Assembly: GCA_964629965.1 (NCBI GenBank)
Contig: CAZVRZ010000021.1
Span: 1-48,135, forward strand
DNA length: 48,135 bases
Reading direction: 5' to 3'
Origin: CAZVRZ01 sp964629965
GTDB lineage: Bacteria; Chloroflexota; Anaerolineae; Anaerolineales; UBA4823
Part shown: positions 8,796-16,439 of the stretch, piece by piece
How positions within the stretch are numbered: the first letter of the stretch is position 1
Layout: every line of letters starts with the position of its first letter
Made by a program: the position numbers and the translations under genes
Notes under the pieces: generated by a model
Seen by the model: the letters and a program-made list of their open reading frames with translations, nothing else
Database searches by the model: none
What the model was told of the DNA's origin: nothing

Positions 8796-9625
8796 AACCC
8801 GTCGGTCCCATCTCTGTTATCGGCCTCTTCCCGCCCTTGAGCCGTGAGCTGCTTGCTCTGCTCAAATCGCTCCAGCCCGCCGAATGGGCACTGCCCCTGG
8901 CTTACCCCTCCTGGACGGTCAAGGATGTCGCTGCTCATTTGCTGGGTGGCAATCTTGGCCGGTTGTGGTTCCACCCAAATGCGGCTGCATCCTCAGCACA
9001 TCCTGCCCTCGGTTATCACGAACTGCTGGATCTCATCAACCGTGATAACCAGGCCTGGGTAGAGGCGGCTCGCCGTATCAGTCCCGAGTTCTTGACCGAA
9101 TTTCTTGATCTGACCGACCGCCGCCTCTATGCTCACTTCCTGAGCCTGCCTCCAGGTGAGTTGGCCCGCATCACAGTGGCCTGGGCCGGCGACGAGTTGT
9201 CGCCTAATTGGTTCGACATTGCTCGCGAATATACTGAAAAGTGGCTGCATCAACAGCACATCCGTGAAGCGCTCAATCGCCCTTTGCTCACTGGGCGGGC
9301 CTGGCTGTACCCGGTGCTCGATACCTTCCTGCGTGGCCTGCCGCATACTTATCGCCACCGGCCTGCAGCGGATGGCGCTATGCTGGCGGTTCAGATCGTG
9401 GGAGATTCCGGCGGCGATTGGCTGTTGGTCAGGGAAAAAGCGCAGTGGCAGTTGTATGAAGGGCAAGACTCCCGGGCGTCCTGCCGTGTCCAGCTTGACC
9501 AGGACCTGGCCTGGCGGCTGTTCACCAAAGGCGTTTCACCCGAAGATGCCCGCCCGCGCATTTGCATAGATGGCGATACTGCCTTGGGCGAGCCATTTCT
9601 GGCTATGGTATCCATCATGGCCTAG
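8792..9625 (+). CDS. DinB/mycothiol-dependent maleylpyruvate isomerase-like protein
   Basis: The 277-residue protein carries the four-helix-bundle signature of the DinB/MDMPI superfamily near its start: WTVKDVAAHLLGG, with His 49 as a probable metal ligand. The helical N-terminal ~170 residues are followed by a C-terminal domain (about 180-277) resembling the SCP2-like domain often attached to MDMPI proteins (LAVQIVGDSGGDW, ASCRVQLDQDLAWRLF). Family members are metal-dependent thiol transferases or isomerases, but many have no known reaction. It overlaps the upstream GNAT gene by 4 bp, so the two are probably made together. Confidence 0.72.
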   Translation: MKPVGPISVIGLFPPLSRELLALLKSLQPAEWALPLAYPSWTVKDVAAHLLGGNLGRLWFHPNAAASSAHPALGYHELLDLINRDNQAWVEAARRISPEFLTEFLDLTDRRLYAHFLSLPPGELARITVAWAGDELSPNWFDIAREYTEKWLHQQHIREALNRPLLTGRAWLYPVLDTFLRGLPHTYRHRPAADGAMLAVQIVGDSGGDWLLVREKAQWQLYEGQDSRASCRVQLDQDLAWRLFTKGVSPEDARPRICIDGDTALGEPFLAMVSIMA

Positions 9626-9661
9626 CGCGTCCCCCCATGTTTTTGCCTGGAGGATAAAACA

Positions 9662-10486
9662 ATGCTTTTCTCTTTTGCCACTGCTAACCTGTATTTCAAG
9701 CCGTTTGAACAAGTACTAGATATCATCGCCGGATCCGGTTTCGAGAATATCGAATTAGACCTGTTCTGGGAACGGAAAGATTGGGCCATGGCCCAGCATT
9801 TAAGAGATATGCCTATTCGGCGGGTTGTGCAGCTCATTCGAAGATCAGGGTTGAAGATTACCAGCATCCATGATGGTGGGGGGGTGCTTCATGACGGCGA
9901 TTCGGCCGCCGGCTATATCAACCCGCTTCTGTCTCAATATTTGGACGAAATTGGATACGCACCCGAGTGCCTGGTATTTCACACGCCGCATCTTGAGGGT
10001 GATCAAGATAATGCCTGGTGGAAAAACTTTTCCGGTCGTATTGTGGAGGCACTCGAGCCATATCGAAAAATGTGTTCCTATATCACCATAGAGAACGTTC
10101 CTTTTTTTGCAGGGTATTATGTTCCTATGACAGATCCCGTTGAGTTGTGCGCTTTTGCCTCCCAAAACGGCTTTGGCATAACGTTCGACACGACCCACTG
10201 TGCAGAGATCGGAGTAGACATTGTTGATGCCGCCCGTAAAATCAACCATACCATCCAGACCATCCACCTTAGTGATTATGTGGCTGGGCAGAGACACGTA
10301 TTTATTGGAGAAGGAGAGCTGGATTTGCCGGGCTTTTTTAATGCGCTTGACAAGGAAAGTGTCAACGCCGTTACTTTGGAATGTTCTCTTTCGACATTTA
10401 CTAAATCGGCCCAAGATATGATCTATACCGAGATGGTAGCCAGGCTGAGAGCCGCCCGCTTGAAACTCGTAGAACTGCTGATCTGA
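9662..10486 (+). CDS. Sugar phosphate isomerase/epimerase family TIM-barrel protein
   Basis: The 274-residue protein resembles the xylose isomerase-like/AP-endonuclease-2 TIM barrel. Features include an N-terminal strand FSFATANLYFKPFEQVLD, GFENIELDLFW, IHDGGG, ITIENVPFF, FDTTHCAEIG, IHLSDYV and VTLECSL. The acidic and His residues at strand ends (Glu in IEN, Asp/His in FDTTH, His in IHLSD) are the expected metal ligands. It likely isomerises or epimerises a sugar or polyol, or acts as a related lyase. TGGAGG lies just upstream of ATG 9662. No transporter or kinase gene adjoins it to reveal the substrate. Confidence 0.78.
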   Translation: MLFSFATANLYFKPFEQVLDIIAGSGFENIELDLFWERKDWAMAQHLRDMPIRRVVQLIRRSGLKITSIHDGGGVLHDGDSAAGYINPLLSQYLDEIGYAPECLVFHTPHLEGDQDNAWWKNFSGRIVEALEPYRKMCSYITIENVPFFAGYYVPMTDPVELCAFASQNGFGITFDTTHCAEIGVDIVDAARKINHTIQTIHLSDYVAGQRHVFIGEGELDLPGFFNALDKESVNAVTLECSLSTFTKSAQDMIYTEMVARLRAARLKLVELLI

Positions 10487-10661
10487 GCTTCCAAACGCAC
10501 CCCACTGCAGATCATTTCCGCATGCTAGATTTTTCCTGCTTGAATTCGGCGGCGAAGTATTGTAGAATAAAATCCTGTACGGCATTCGCCGCCTATCCAT
10601 AGATTCAATCTCAAGTAATTTCTGGGTAGAAACATGATTTGAAAATGGAAGGAGTAACTTT

Positions 10662-10787
10662 ATGGGTGGCCCAGGACAACAAGATCGAGGCACCAAGAGC
10701 CAAAAGAAAAAGCCTAAGCATACGCTGAAGGAAAAGCGCAAGCTAAAGCAAGAGAAGAAGAAGCCCAGCACAAGTTTGGGTCAGTAA
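10662..10787 (+). CDS. 41-residue Lys-rich small protein
   Basis: A short frame too small for most gene finders: ATG GGT GGC to TAA, 41 codons, preceded by a near-perfect ribosome site GGAAGGAG (10648-10655). The product starts MGGPGQQDRGTKSQKKKPKH and is dominated by Lys/Arg with Gln and Glu. It has no hydrophobic core and is expected to be disordered or nucleic-acid binding. A perfect 14-bp terminator sits 7 bp after the stop, so the gene looks like a complete unit. No known family was recognised. The ~175-bp leader (10487-10661) suggests independent transcription from the sugar isomerase gene. Confidence 0.68.
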   Translation: MGGPGQQDRGTKSQKKKPKHTLKEKRKLKQEKKKPSTSLGQ

Positions 10788-10794
10788 CATGATC

Positions 10795-10840
10795 TATGGA
10801 AGGGGATCGGAGTTTTGATCCCCTTCCATAAGATTATTAT
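10795..10840 (+). terminator. Intrinsic terminator-like hairpin after the small Lys-rich gene
   Basis: TATGGAAGGGGATC (10795-10808) pairs perfectly with GATCCCCTTCCATA (10817-10830) across an 8-nt loop. The sequence after it (AGATTATTAT) is AT-rich rather than a pure T run. This is one of the most stable hairpins in the window and closes the 41-codon gene. Confidence 0.75.
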
Positions 10841-10940
10841 CAGCTTGTGAATAAGCGTGAATCGCGGGGGATTATCAAGCAGCGCGCTTACCTAGATTCA
10901 GTTTGACACCAGGGGCCAGTCGATTAGAAAGAGGAGGTCT

Positions 10941-12263
10941 ATGAGTAATCTGCCAATTTCCTCGTCTGCTGCCGTTCGCGAACGTGTGATTGCTTCTGCC
11001 CACCGTTTAGGCGTGCAGCTTAACGAAACTGAACTAGAGCGCTGGATGAGTGCGGTCGCGACCACCGGTGATGGTGATGACATTGTGATGGATTCGCAAT
11101 CTGGAGTCTTTGGTCACAAAGTCTCCATGCTCGACTTTGATCCGCAGCAGTTGGCGCGCTTCCGCTCCATCGGCAAGATCGTGGAATTTAATGATATTCC
11201 CGGTCAGGTGGAGACGGCGCTATCGCTCTCCGGGTCTGCTGCCCAATCGAAGATCCAAACCTACCCTGGCGACTGCGACTACTTTGAGCGCGTGAACATC
11301 ATTGCTTCCGCCCGCCTCGATGCCTGCCAGGTGCTGGCAAAAATAATGCGTGACAAAGCATTGAACACCATGAGCGGCCCCAATTACCAATTCATTGAAT
11401 GTAAATTTGGTAATTACCCCCAGGATGTGCTGCATGGCGAGCATGTTCATCGCAAAGGTTCTCCCATCTCCTGGCGGCCCGAAGAAGTGACTGCCGGCTG
11501 CATCGATGCCGCCGAAACGCAGGGCAGCCCGGTGGTCATATCGTGGGATGCGGTCGCCCAAGATCCAGGCTGGTGTAAGCTGGATTGGCTGATTGCCGAC
11601 CCGGCGCGCAACCAGTTATCCAATGCCAGCAACATGCTGGATGTCACCTGGGAGGCGCCGGATGGCACGATCACGCCCCTGGATGGTTACCTGGATGGAT
11701 ATTTCCAGGAGATTTACCTGGAAGCTGCCTCTGCGCCGATCTTTACCAAGCTGGTCAAGCAGGTTTCTGCCGATTCTCTGGAAGATTATATTGCTCAACT
11801 GCGGCGCGAGGTAAAAAAACACTTCGGCGGCGACCATCCCAACTATGGCAAGGCAGCCAAGCGCCTCTACAATGTGTTCCGCCTTAGCGGCCGGTATGAA
11901 GAAGCCGCTTTTTTACGCGAGTTGTTCGACGAGCCTGCGGCCCTTCTTTACCAGGTTTACGCGTTAATGACTACCGTGCAGGAAGCGGTAGAGAAGAGCA
12001 ATGTTTTCTCGCAAGAAGTCATCCTTGACCAGACCGATGATTTGATCATGGCGGTGATCAAGGTACTGGAGGGCGAAAAGGAGCTGGAGATCGTGCGTTA
12101 TCTGCTGCGCCTTTACCGCGTCCTGGCGCGCTGGCAAGAAGGTGTTCCATTGGGAGATGTTGTGCATGCTGCTCAGGCCGAAGTGCTCAACATTGTCAAC
12201 AATTTCTTCTACGAAAAGATGACGGCCATGCCTGCCATCAAAGAGTATGTTACCGGTATGTAA
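10941..12263 (+). CDS. Uncharacterised protein with a polymerase-beta nucleotidyltransferase signature
   Basis: I do not recognise this 440-residue family by name. The segment LSLSGSAAQSKIQTYPGDCD contains Gly 98-Ser 99, eleven intervening residues, then Asp 111-Cys-Asp 113. This fits the hG[GS]...Dh[DE]h signature of the polymerase-beta nucleotidyltransferase superfamily. A later KLDWLI (Asp 215) could supply the third metal-binding carboxylate. The spacing recalls putative poly(A)-polymerase-like proteins of large DNA viruses. The C-terminal half is rich in predicted helices (HFGGDHPNYGKAAKRLYNVF onward). GAGGAGG lies before ATG 10941. It stands alone between a terminator and the methyltransferase-like gene. 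The function is unknown; template-independent nucleotide transfer is only a hypothesis. Confidence 0.55.
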   Translation: MSNLPISSSAAVRERVIASAHRLGVQLNETELERWMSAVATTGDGDDIVMDSQSGVFGHKVSMLDFDPQQLARFRSIGKIVEFNDIPGQVETALSLSGSAAQSKIQTYPGDCDYFERVNIIASARLDACQVLAKIMRDKALNTMSGPNYQFIECKFGNYPQDVLHGEHVHRKGSPISWRPEEVTAGCIDAAETQGSPVVISWDAVAQDPGWCKLDWLIADPARNQLSNASNMLDVTWEAPDGTITPLDGYLDGYFQEIYLEAASAPIFTKLVKQVSADSLEDYIAQLRREVKKHFGGDHPNYGKAAKRLYNVFRLSGRYEEAAFLRELFDEPAALLYQVYALMTTVQEAVEKSNVFSQEVILDQTDDLIMAVIKVLEGEKELEIVRYLLRLYRVLARWQEGVPLGDVVHAAQAEVLNIVNNFFYEKMTAMPAIKEYVTGM

Positions 12264-12340
12264 GCCTGCATTTCCTCTCCTATGCGTCACCGCCCGACCC
12301 TGCCCGGTGAATAATTGTATCAGTTTAACAGGAGGTTGCT

Positions 12341-13066
12341 ATGTCCGAGACAAATGACTCTGCCGGTGGTGCCAATCCATCAAAGATTATCACACCACGA
12401 ACGATCATCCAAATGGTCTTTTTTATCGTGATCGTACCCTTCTTGCCATTGCTGATCTCCCGGCGTTGGGATTGGTGGGAAGCCTGGGTGTACGCGATCA
12501 TCTGTGTAGGGGGATTTGTGGTCAGCCGGATGTTGGTAGCCCGCCGCCACCCCGATCTGATCAGAGAACGCGCCCGCGGTTTACAACAGGAAGATGCCCA
12601 ATCCTGGGATAAAGTCCTGGCGCCTTTGGTAAGCCTGGGGGGAGGTTTAATTCCCCTGGTTGCCGGCCTTGACGAACTGCTGGGCTGGTCGCCTGCCTCC
12701 GGACTGCCGGTGAAATTGTTGGCGTTGGCTATCAACCTGGCCGGGTATGCCGTGGCAGCTTATGCCCTGATCGAAAACCGCTTCTTCTCTGGCATGGTGC
12801 GCATCCAGACTGAGCGAGATCAGCGGGTTGTTTCGGGTGGTCCTTATCGTTGGATGAGACACCCCGGTTACGCAGGAGCGCTGTTAACTTACCTGGTCAC
12901 TCCCGTCTTCCTGGATGCGGCCTGGGCATTTCTACCAGCAGTGTTCCTCTCGATTGTCCTGGTGATCCGTACCAATTTGGAAGATAAATTCTTGCAGAAC
13001 GAATTGGCCGGCTATCGTGAATATGCCCGGCAGGTACGTTACCGTTTGTTCCCTGGCATCTGGTGA
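12341..13066 (+). CDS. Isoprenylcysteine carboxyl methyltransferase-like membrane protein
   Basis: The 241-residue protein has about five membrane segments (starting near FFIVIVPFLPLLI) and the C-terminal signature of the ICMT/PEMT family: VSGGPYRWMRHPGYAGALL followed by LEDKFLQNELAGYREYARQV. In this family the His-Pro-Gly region and the C-terminal Glu bind S-adenosylmethionine at the membrane face. Bacterial members are usually annotated only as isoprenylcysteine-methyltransferase-like, because prenylated proteins are not known substrates; phospholipid or other small lipid methylation is possible. AGGAGG precedes ATG 12341 at good spacing. The PadR promoter begins ~40 bp after its stop. Confidence 0.82.
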   Translation: MSETNDSAGGANPSKIITPRTIIQMVFFIVIVPFLPLLISRRWDWWEAWVYAIICVGGFVVSRMLVARRHPDLIRERARGLQQEDAQSWDKVLAPLVSLGGGLIPLVAGLDELLGWSPASGLPVKLLALAINLAGYAVAAYALIENRFFSGMVRIQTERDQRVVSGGPYRWMRHPGYAGALLTYLVTPVFLDAAWAFLPAVFLSIVLVIRTNLEDKFLQNELAGYREYARQVRYRLFPGIW

Positions 13067-13103
13067 TCTGAAGATTTTCGGGCCTTTATATTTTCCTGGC
13101 CTC

Positions 13104-13132
13104 TTGACATTCCCTATTGTGTCAACTATAAT
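13104..13132 (+). promoter_or_regulatory. Consensus sigma-70 promoter of the padR operon
   Basis: TTGACA (13104-13109) and TATAAT (13127-13132) are separated by 17 bp, matching the consensus exactly. A 32-bp palindrome begins inside the -10 element. The padR start codon lies ~60 bp downstream. Confidence 0.8.
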
Positions 13133-13156
13133 ATATAAAGATTTATATATTATAGT
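13125..13156 (+). promoter_or_regulatory. 32-bp perfect palindrome, candidate PadR operator
   Basis: ACTATAATATATAAA (13125-13139) and TTTATATATTATAGT (13142-13156) are exact reverse complements separated by GA. The left arm covers the whole -10 element and the right arm lies over the start region, so a bound dimer would block transcription. PadR-family proteins typically bind palindromes in their own promoters, which supports autorepression. Confidence 0.65.
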
Positions 13157-13190
13157 ATGATGGTTTTCTCCTTTAAGGAATGGATCTGGC

Positions 13191-13748
13191 ATGCTGAAAT
13201 TTACTTTGCTCGGTTTTCTTAATTACAAGCCGATGACCGGTTACGAACTAAAACAGCGCATGGACAACTCTACCAGTCATTTCTGGCATGCCAAGCTTAG
13301 TCAAATCTATACCACACTCAAATCGCTTGAAGAAGATGGCCTGGTTGCTTCCAGGATGGAGGAGCAGGCAGAGCGGCCCGACAAACGGATTTACACGATC
13401 ACTACTCAGGGACAGGTGGAATTGCGCCAATGGCTTTCTCAGCCTGAAGTGGAGATTAGCCCCAAAAAAGAGACTTACATTCTCAAATTATTCTTCTCAG
13501 CTTCGTTGGAGCCGCAAGCTATCCTCGCCCAACTGCATCTGCAGCGGGATTTACATCGCCAACAGTTATCCTGCTACCAAAATGTATCCTCACAGATGAT
13601 TCAGCAGGCTGGGCAGGAATTCCCTGATCTGTCTCGAGATGCAGTTCTGTGGGAAGCCACACGGCGTTTCGGGGAGATGTACGAAGCGCTCTACATCCAA
13701 TGGGTCGAAGAGACCATTCAGCTTGTTGAGCAGCAGTTTACGAAATAA
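13191..13748 (+). CDS. PadR-family transcriptional regulator
   Basis: The 185-residue protein begins with the PadR winged helix: LKFTLLGFLNYKPMTGYELK, then WHAKLSQIYTTLKSLEEDGL for the recognition helix, and a wing PDKRIYTITTQG. The C-terminal half (about 90-180) is the helical dimerisation arm of the longer PadR subfamily (PadR plus Vir_act_alpha_C). It represses its target in the absence of a small ligand, commonly a phenolic acid or drug. The consensus promoter and overlapping palindrome just upstream suggest that it controls itself together with the SDR and NmrA-like genes that follow. Gaps of 23 and 6 bp indicate one operon. Confidence 0.92.
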   Translation: MLKFTLLGFLNYKPMTGYELKQRMDNSTSHFWHAKLSQIYTTLKSLEEDGLVASRMEEQAERPDKRIYTITTQGQVELRQWLSQPEVEISPKKETYILKLFFSASLEPQAILAQLHLQRDLHRQQLSCYQNVSSQMIQQAGQEFPDLSRDAVLWEATRRFGEMYEALYIQWVEETIQLVEQQFTK

Positions 13749-13771
13749 TTAGATTGGGCGAGGAGGATTTC

Positions 13772-14587
13772 ATGAATTTAGAAGATAAGTTATTCCTGAT
13801 TACCGGCGCATCCAGCGGTATTGGTGCAGCGACTGCCCAGGCCGCTGCTCGGCAAGGTGCCCGCGTCATCCTCCTGGCGCGCTCCATCTCCAGGTTGGAA
13901 CAGGTAGCTGCCGAGATTGCTCAACAGGGCGGCGTTGCTTTCCCCTTTCGCGTTAATTTGACAGATGCTGCTGCCGTCCAGGCTGTGACCGAAAAGATCT
14001 TAGGCCAGGTGGGCACGCCGGATATTATTTTCAATAATGCCGGCGCGGGTAAATGGCTCTCAGCCTTCGAAACCAGCCCAGAAGAAGCAGTCAACATGAT
14101 GGCTGCGCCTTATTTTGCAGCCTTCTTTACGACGAACGCATTTTTGCCTGCCATGCTGAGCCGCGGCAAAGGCCTGGTCGTTAATATTACCTCGGTCGCC
14201 TCGTATATGGTTTGGCCGGGGGCGACTGCCTATACTGCCGCCCGCTGGGCAATGCGTGGCTACACGGAGGCGCTGCGATCTGATTTGCGCCGGACAAAGC
14301 TGCGGGTGATGTTGGTTGCCCTGGCCAAAGTGCAGAGCGAATATTGGGAAAATAATCCTGGCAGCGAGGCTCGCTTGCCGAAGGTGCAGGCCATGATCCC
14401 GGTGTTGACTCCCCAGGCTGCCGCTGCCGCGATCCTATCTGGTATCCGGCATGGACAGCGAGAAGTGATTGCCCCTGCCATGCTGCACGTGGTGATAGGG
14501 CTCAACGCGCTTTTCCCCGATGTTACTCGCTGGTTGCTGAATGTCACTTCCTGGCGAGCTCCCCAACCGGCGAGCGTTGAACCTTAG
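13772..14587 (+). CDS. Short-chain dehydrogenase/reductase
   Basis: A 271-residue classical SDR with the Rossmann motif TGASSGIGAATA near residue 15, NNAGAG at the end of strand four, the catalytic Ser in NITSVASYM, and YTAARWA, where the usual YxxxK lysine is replaced (Y-T-A-A-R). It should use NAD(P)H to reduce or oxidise a small carbonyl or alcohol compound, although the Lys-to-Arg change may weaken catalysis. ATG 13772 is favoured over 13754 because GAGGAGG lies just before it. The gene sits between padR and an NmrA-like gene in one operon, so its substrate may be the PadR inducer. Confidence 0.88.
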   Translation: MNLEDKLFLITGASSGIGAATAQAAARQGARVILLARSISRLEQVAAEIAQQGGVAFPFRVNLTDAAAVQAVTEKILGQVGTPDIIFNNAGAGKWLSAFETSPEEAVNMMAAPYFAAFFTTNAFLPAMLSRGKGLVVNITSVASYMVWPGATAYTAARWAMRGYTEALRSDLRRTKLRVMLVALAKVQSEYWENNPGSEARLPKVQAMIPVLTPQAAAAAILSGIRHGQREVIAPAMLHVVIGLNALFPDVTRWLLNVTSWRAPQPASVEP

Positions 14588-14593
14588 GAGGTT

Positions 14594-15466
14594 ATGATGC
14601 AACAGAAAATTCTTGTGATCGGTGGAACGGGTATGTTGGGCGAACCGGTTGTTCGCCGCTTGATGGCGGATGGTTTTCTTGTGCGCGTATTCTCTCGTTC
14701 TCCGGAGAAGGCCCGGCAGCGTTTTGCCCCGCCTTTTGAAATTACCGCTGGAGATGTTGAAGATGAAACGGCTATGCAAGCGGCGCTAGAAGGCTGCCAG
14801 GGTGTCCACATCAACCTGCACGGCCTGTTTGATCCTGACCTGGAAAGGCGCGGCGCCATGGTAGTAGCCCACCTTGCCAAACAAGCCGGTGTGCAGCGCA
14901 TCACTTATCTCTCCGGCGCTTCGGTGTGCGAGGAGAACTGCTGGTTCACAGATACGAAAGCCCGGCTGCAAGCAGAAGATGCCATCCGCGCTTCGGGGGT
15001 TCCTTATACCATATTCAGAGCCCATTATTTCATGGAGACGCTGCGTAATATGGTGCGTGGGAAAATGCTGCTGCAAATTGGGAAACATCCTCACCCTTAT
15101 TATTGGATTGATGTCTCAGAATATGCCCGCATGGTTTCCAAGGCTTATGCCGCCCCAGGTGCAGCTAATAAAATCCTCTTTGTGTGCGGCCCGCAAGCAC
15201 TGACCATGCGAGAAGCGCTCCAGGTTTTGCAGCGCACGGCTTATCCCGATCACAAGATCATCTACTTGCCCCTGTGGGCGGCGCGCTTCATCGCCTGGGC
15301 CGGCAAGCGGCATGAACTGCAAAGCGTACTGCCTTTCTTTGAGTATTGTGAGACGACGCAGATCATCATGAGCGGCTCGCCCGCGGAAGCCAATGCGCTG
15401 CTTGGCGCGCCTGAAACAACCCTGGAGACCTGGATCCGCCGAGAGCGCTCCCGCCTACCTGCCTGA
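14594..15466 (+). CDS. NmrA-like/atypical SDR NAD(P)-binding protein
   Basis: The 290-residue protein opens with MMQQKILVIGGTGMLGEPVV, the GGTGxxG dinucleotide-binding loop of atypical SDRs such as NmrA-like and NAD(P)H-binding proteins. Further support comes from VRVFSRSPEKA (phosphate-binding end of strand two), ITYLSGASV and FRAHYFMETL. Proteins of this type are quinone oxidoreductases or redox sensors that bind NAD(P) without strong catalysis. TAGGAGG precedes the start; ATG 14594 and ATG 14597 are both possible. It is the last gene of the padR operon and meets the opposite-strand membrane protein gene end to end with a 2-bp gap. Confidence 0.85.
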   Translation: MMQQKILVIGGTGMLGEPVVRRLMADGFLVRVFSRSPEKARQRFAPPFEITAGDVEDETAMQAALEGCQGVHINLHGLFDPDLERRGAMVVAHLAKQAGVQRITYLSGASVCEENCWFTDTKARLQAEDAIRASGVPYTIFRAHYFMETLRNMVRGKMLLQIGKHPHPYYWIDVSEYARMVSKAYAAPGAANKILFVCGPQALTMREALQVLQRTAYPDHKIIYLPLWAARFIAWAGKRHELQSVLPFFEYCETTQIIMSGSPAEANALLGAPETTLETWIRRERSRLPA

Positions 15467-15468
15467 GA

Positions 15469-16341
15469 TCAGCCGGTTGTATTGGGCCGGATATTCCTGA
15501 ATAGGATTATGGTGAAGACGAGTGCAGCTAAAGCGATCCCTGAAAACATCACCGATTCTACCGCGCTGACTTTGACTCCTGCCAGGATTTGACCGATGAT
15601 CATAGCCACCAGGGCCGCGCCCATGGTCAGGCCTTTGATAACTAACACCGCGGCCAGTGCGTAACCCCAGGGACGTTTCTGCCATAACAGAACCGCGGTC
15701 AAGATGGCGGCTGGGACGATGATGCCCAGGTCGATTGCCTGGATGACCAGAGTGGTGTAGGCTTCCAATCCCACCGGTGGTTCTCCGGCTGCCAGCGGTT
15801 GCACAATGCGGCCTGCCCAGGCCAGGGTAAGAAAACCGCCGATGATGGCCAAAAAGATCGCGACTGCCCGGCGGGGGAAATGCGCTGTACTCTGGCGCTT
15901 GACGAATTCCGGGTCCAGTCCACTCAGCGCCAGGATAAAAGCGAACAGGCTCAACGAGAAAAGCGCCACGTACAATAGGAATAATTCATTAAATGCTACC
16001 AGGAAGCAATATGAAGTGTACGTGTACAAGAAGTAACCGAGTGTACCGGTCTGCAGCAAACGCCCACGCAGCGAACCTTTACGAGTAAGAAGAATGCCAA
16101 CGATGAGCAATGGGATACCGAGGATCAGCGTGACTACATCTTGAGCGATACCCTGGGATACGTAGGTAACTGTATCGTAACGGTACAAACCGTGCCCGTA
16201 GATGGTGACTGTTTCGCCGCGCAGTGTGGTGAATTCATAAGGTACGCCGGATCCTTGCCAAAAGATACCTGCCCCAGCCGCGACGGCTGCCAGAAGAGCG
16301 ATCATACCAGCCAATAGAGTGATAGTTTGGGTATATTTCAT
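15469..16341 (-). CDS. Polytopic membrane protein of unknown function
   Basis: From ATG 16341 the product is 290 residues with roughly eight hydrophobic segments. The first is near ITLLAGMIALLAAVAAGAG, and others lie near VVTLILGIPLLIVGIL, ELFLLYVALFSLSLFAFILA, AIFLAIIGGFLTLAWA and ALVFTIILF. An extracytoplasmic loop of ~40 residues follows the first segment. No family with a known function was recognised. AAAGGAA stands before ATG 16341, making it a better start than TTG 16365. It is transcribed divergently from the polysaccharide deacetylase gene. Confidence 0.75.
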   Translation of the reverse strand: MKYTQTITLLAGMIALLAAVAAGAGIFWQGSGVPYEFTTLRGETVTIYGHGLYRYDTVTYVSQGIAQDVVTLILGIPLLIVGILLTRKGSLRGRLLQTGTLGYFLYTYTSYCFLVAFNELFLLYVALFSLSLFAFILALSGLDPEFVKRQSTAHFPRRAVAIFLAIIGGFLTLAWAGRIVQPLAAGEPPVGLEAYTTLVIQAIDLGIIVPAAILTAVLLWQKRPWGYALAAVLVIKGLTMGAALVAMIIGQILAGVKVSAVESVMFSGIALAALVFTIILFRNIRPNTTG

Positions 16342-16363
16342 GATGTTTATTCCTTTGGTAAAC

Positions 16364-16392
16364 AAGATACTCTGTTTCAGAGGTCACGTCAA
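16364..16392 (-). promoter_or_regulatory. Sigma-70-like promoter of the membrane protein gene with a small palindrome in its spacer
   Basis: Read on the minus strand, TTGACG (16392-16387) and TATCTT (16369-16364) are separated by 17 bp. The spacer contains CTCTG TTT CAGAG on the plus strand (16370-16382), a 5-bp-armed palindrome that could be a repressor site. A TATAAT at 16419-16424 on the plus strand may serve the divergent deacetylase gene, but its -35 is weak. Confidence 0.5.
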
Positions 16393-16439
16393 GGGTGTTT
16401 GTCTTAAGCTGTGTAGTGTATAATCATCACGGAGTAGTT

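Noticed and set aside
9845..10771. 308-residue minus-strand frame opposite the sugar isomerase and small Lys-rich gene
   Set aside because: It starts in the complement of the Lys codons (a run of Phe/Leu/Cys), has no ribosome site, and would cover a gene with clear family motifs.
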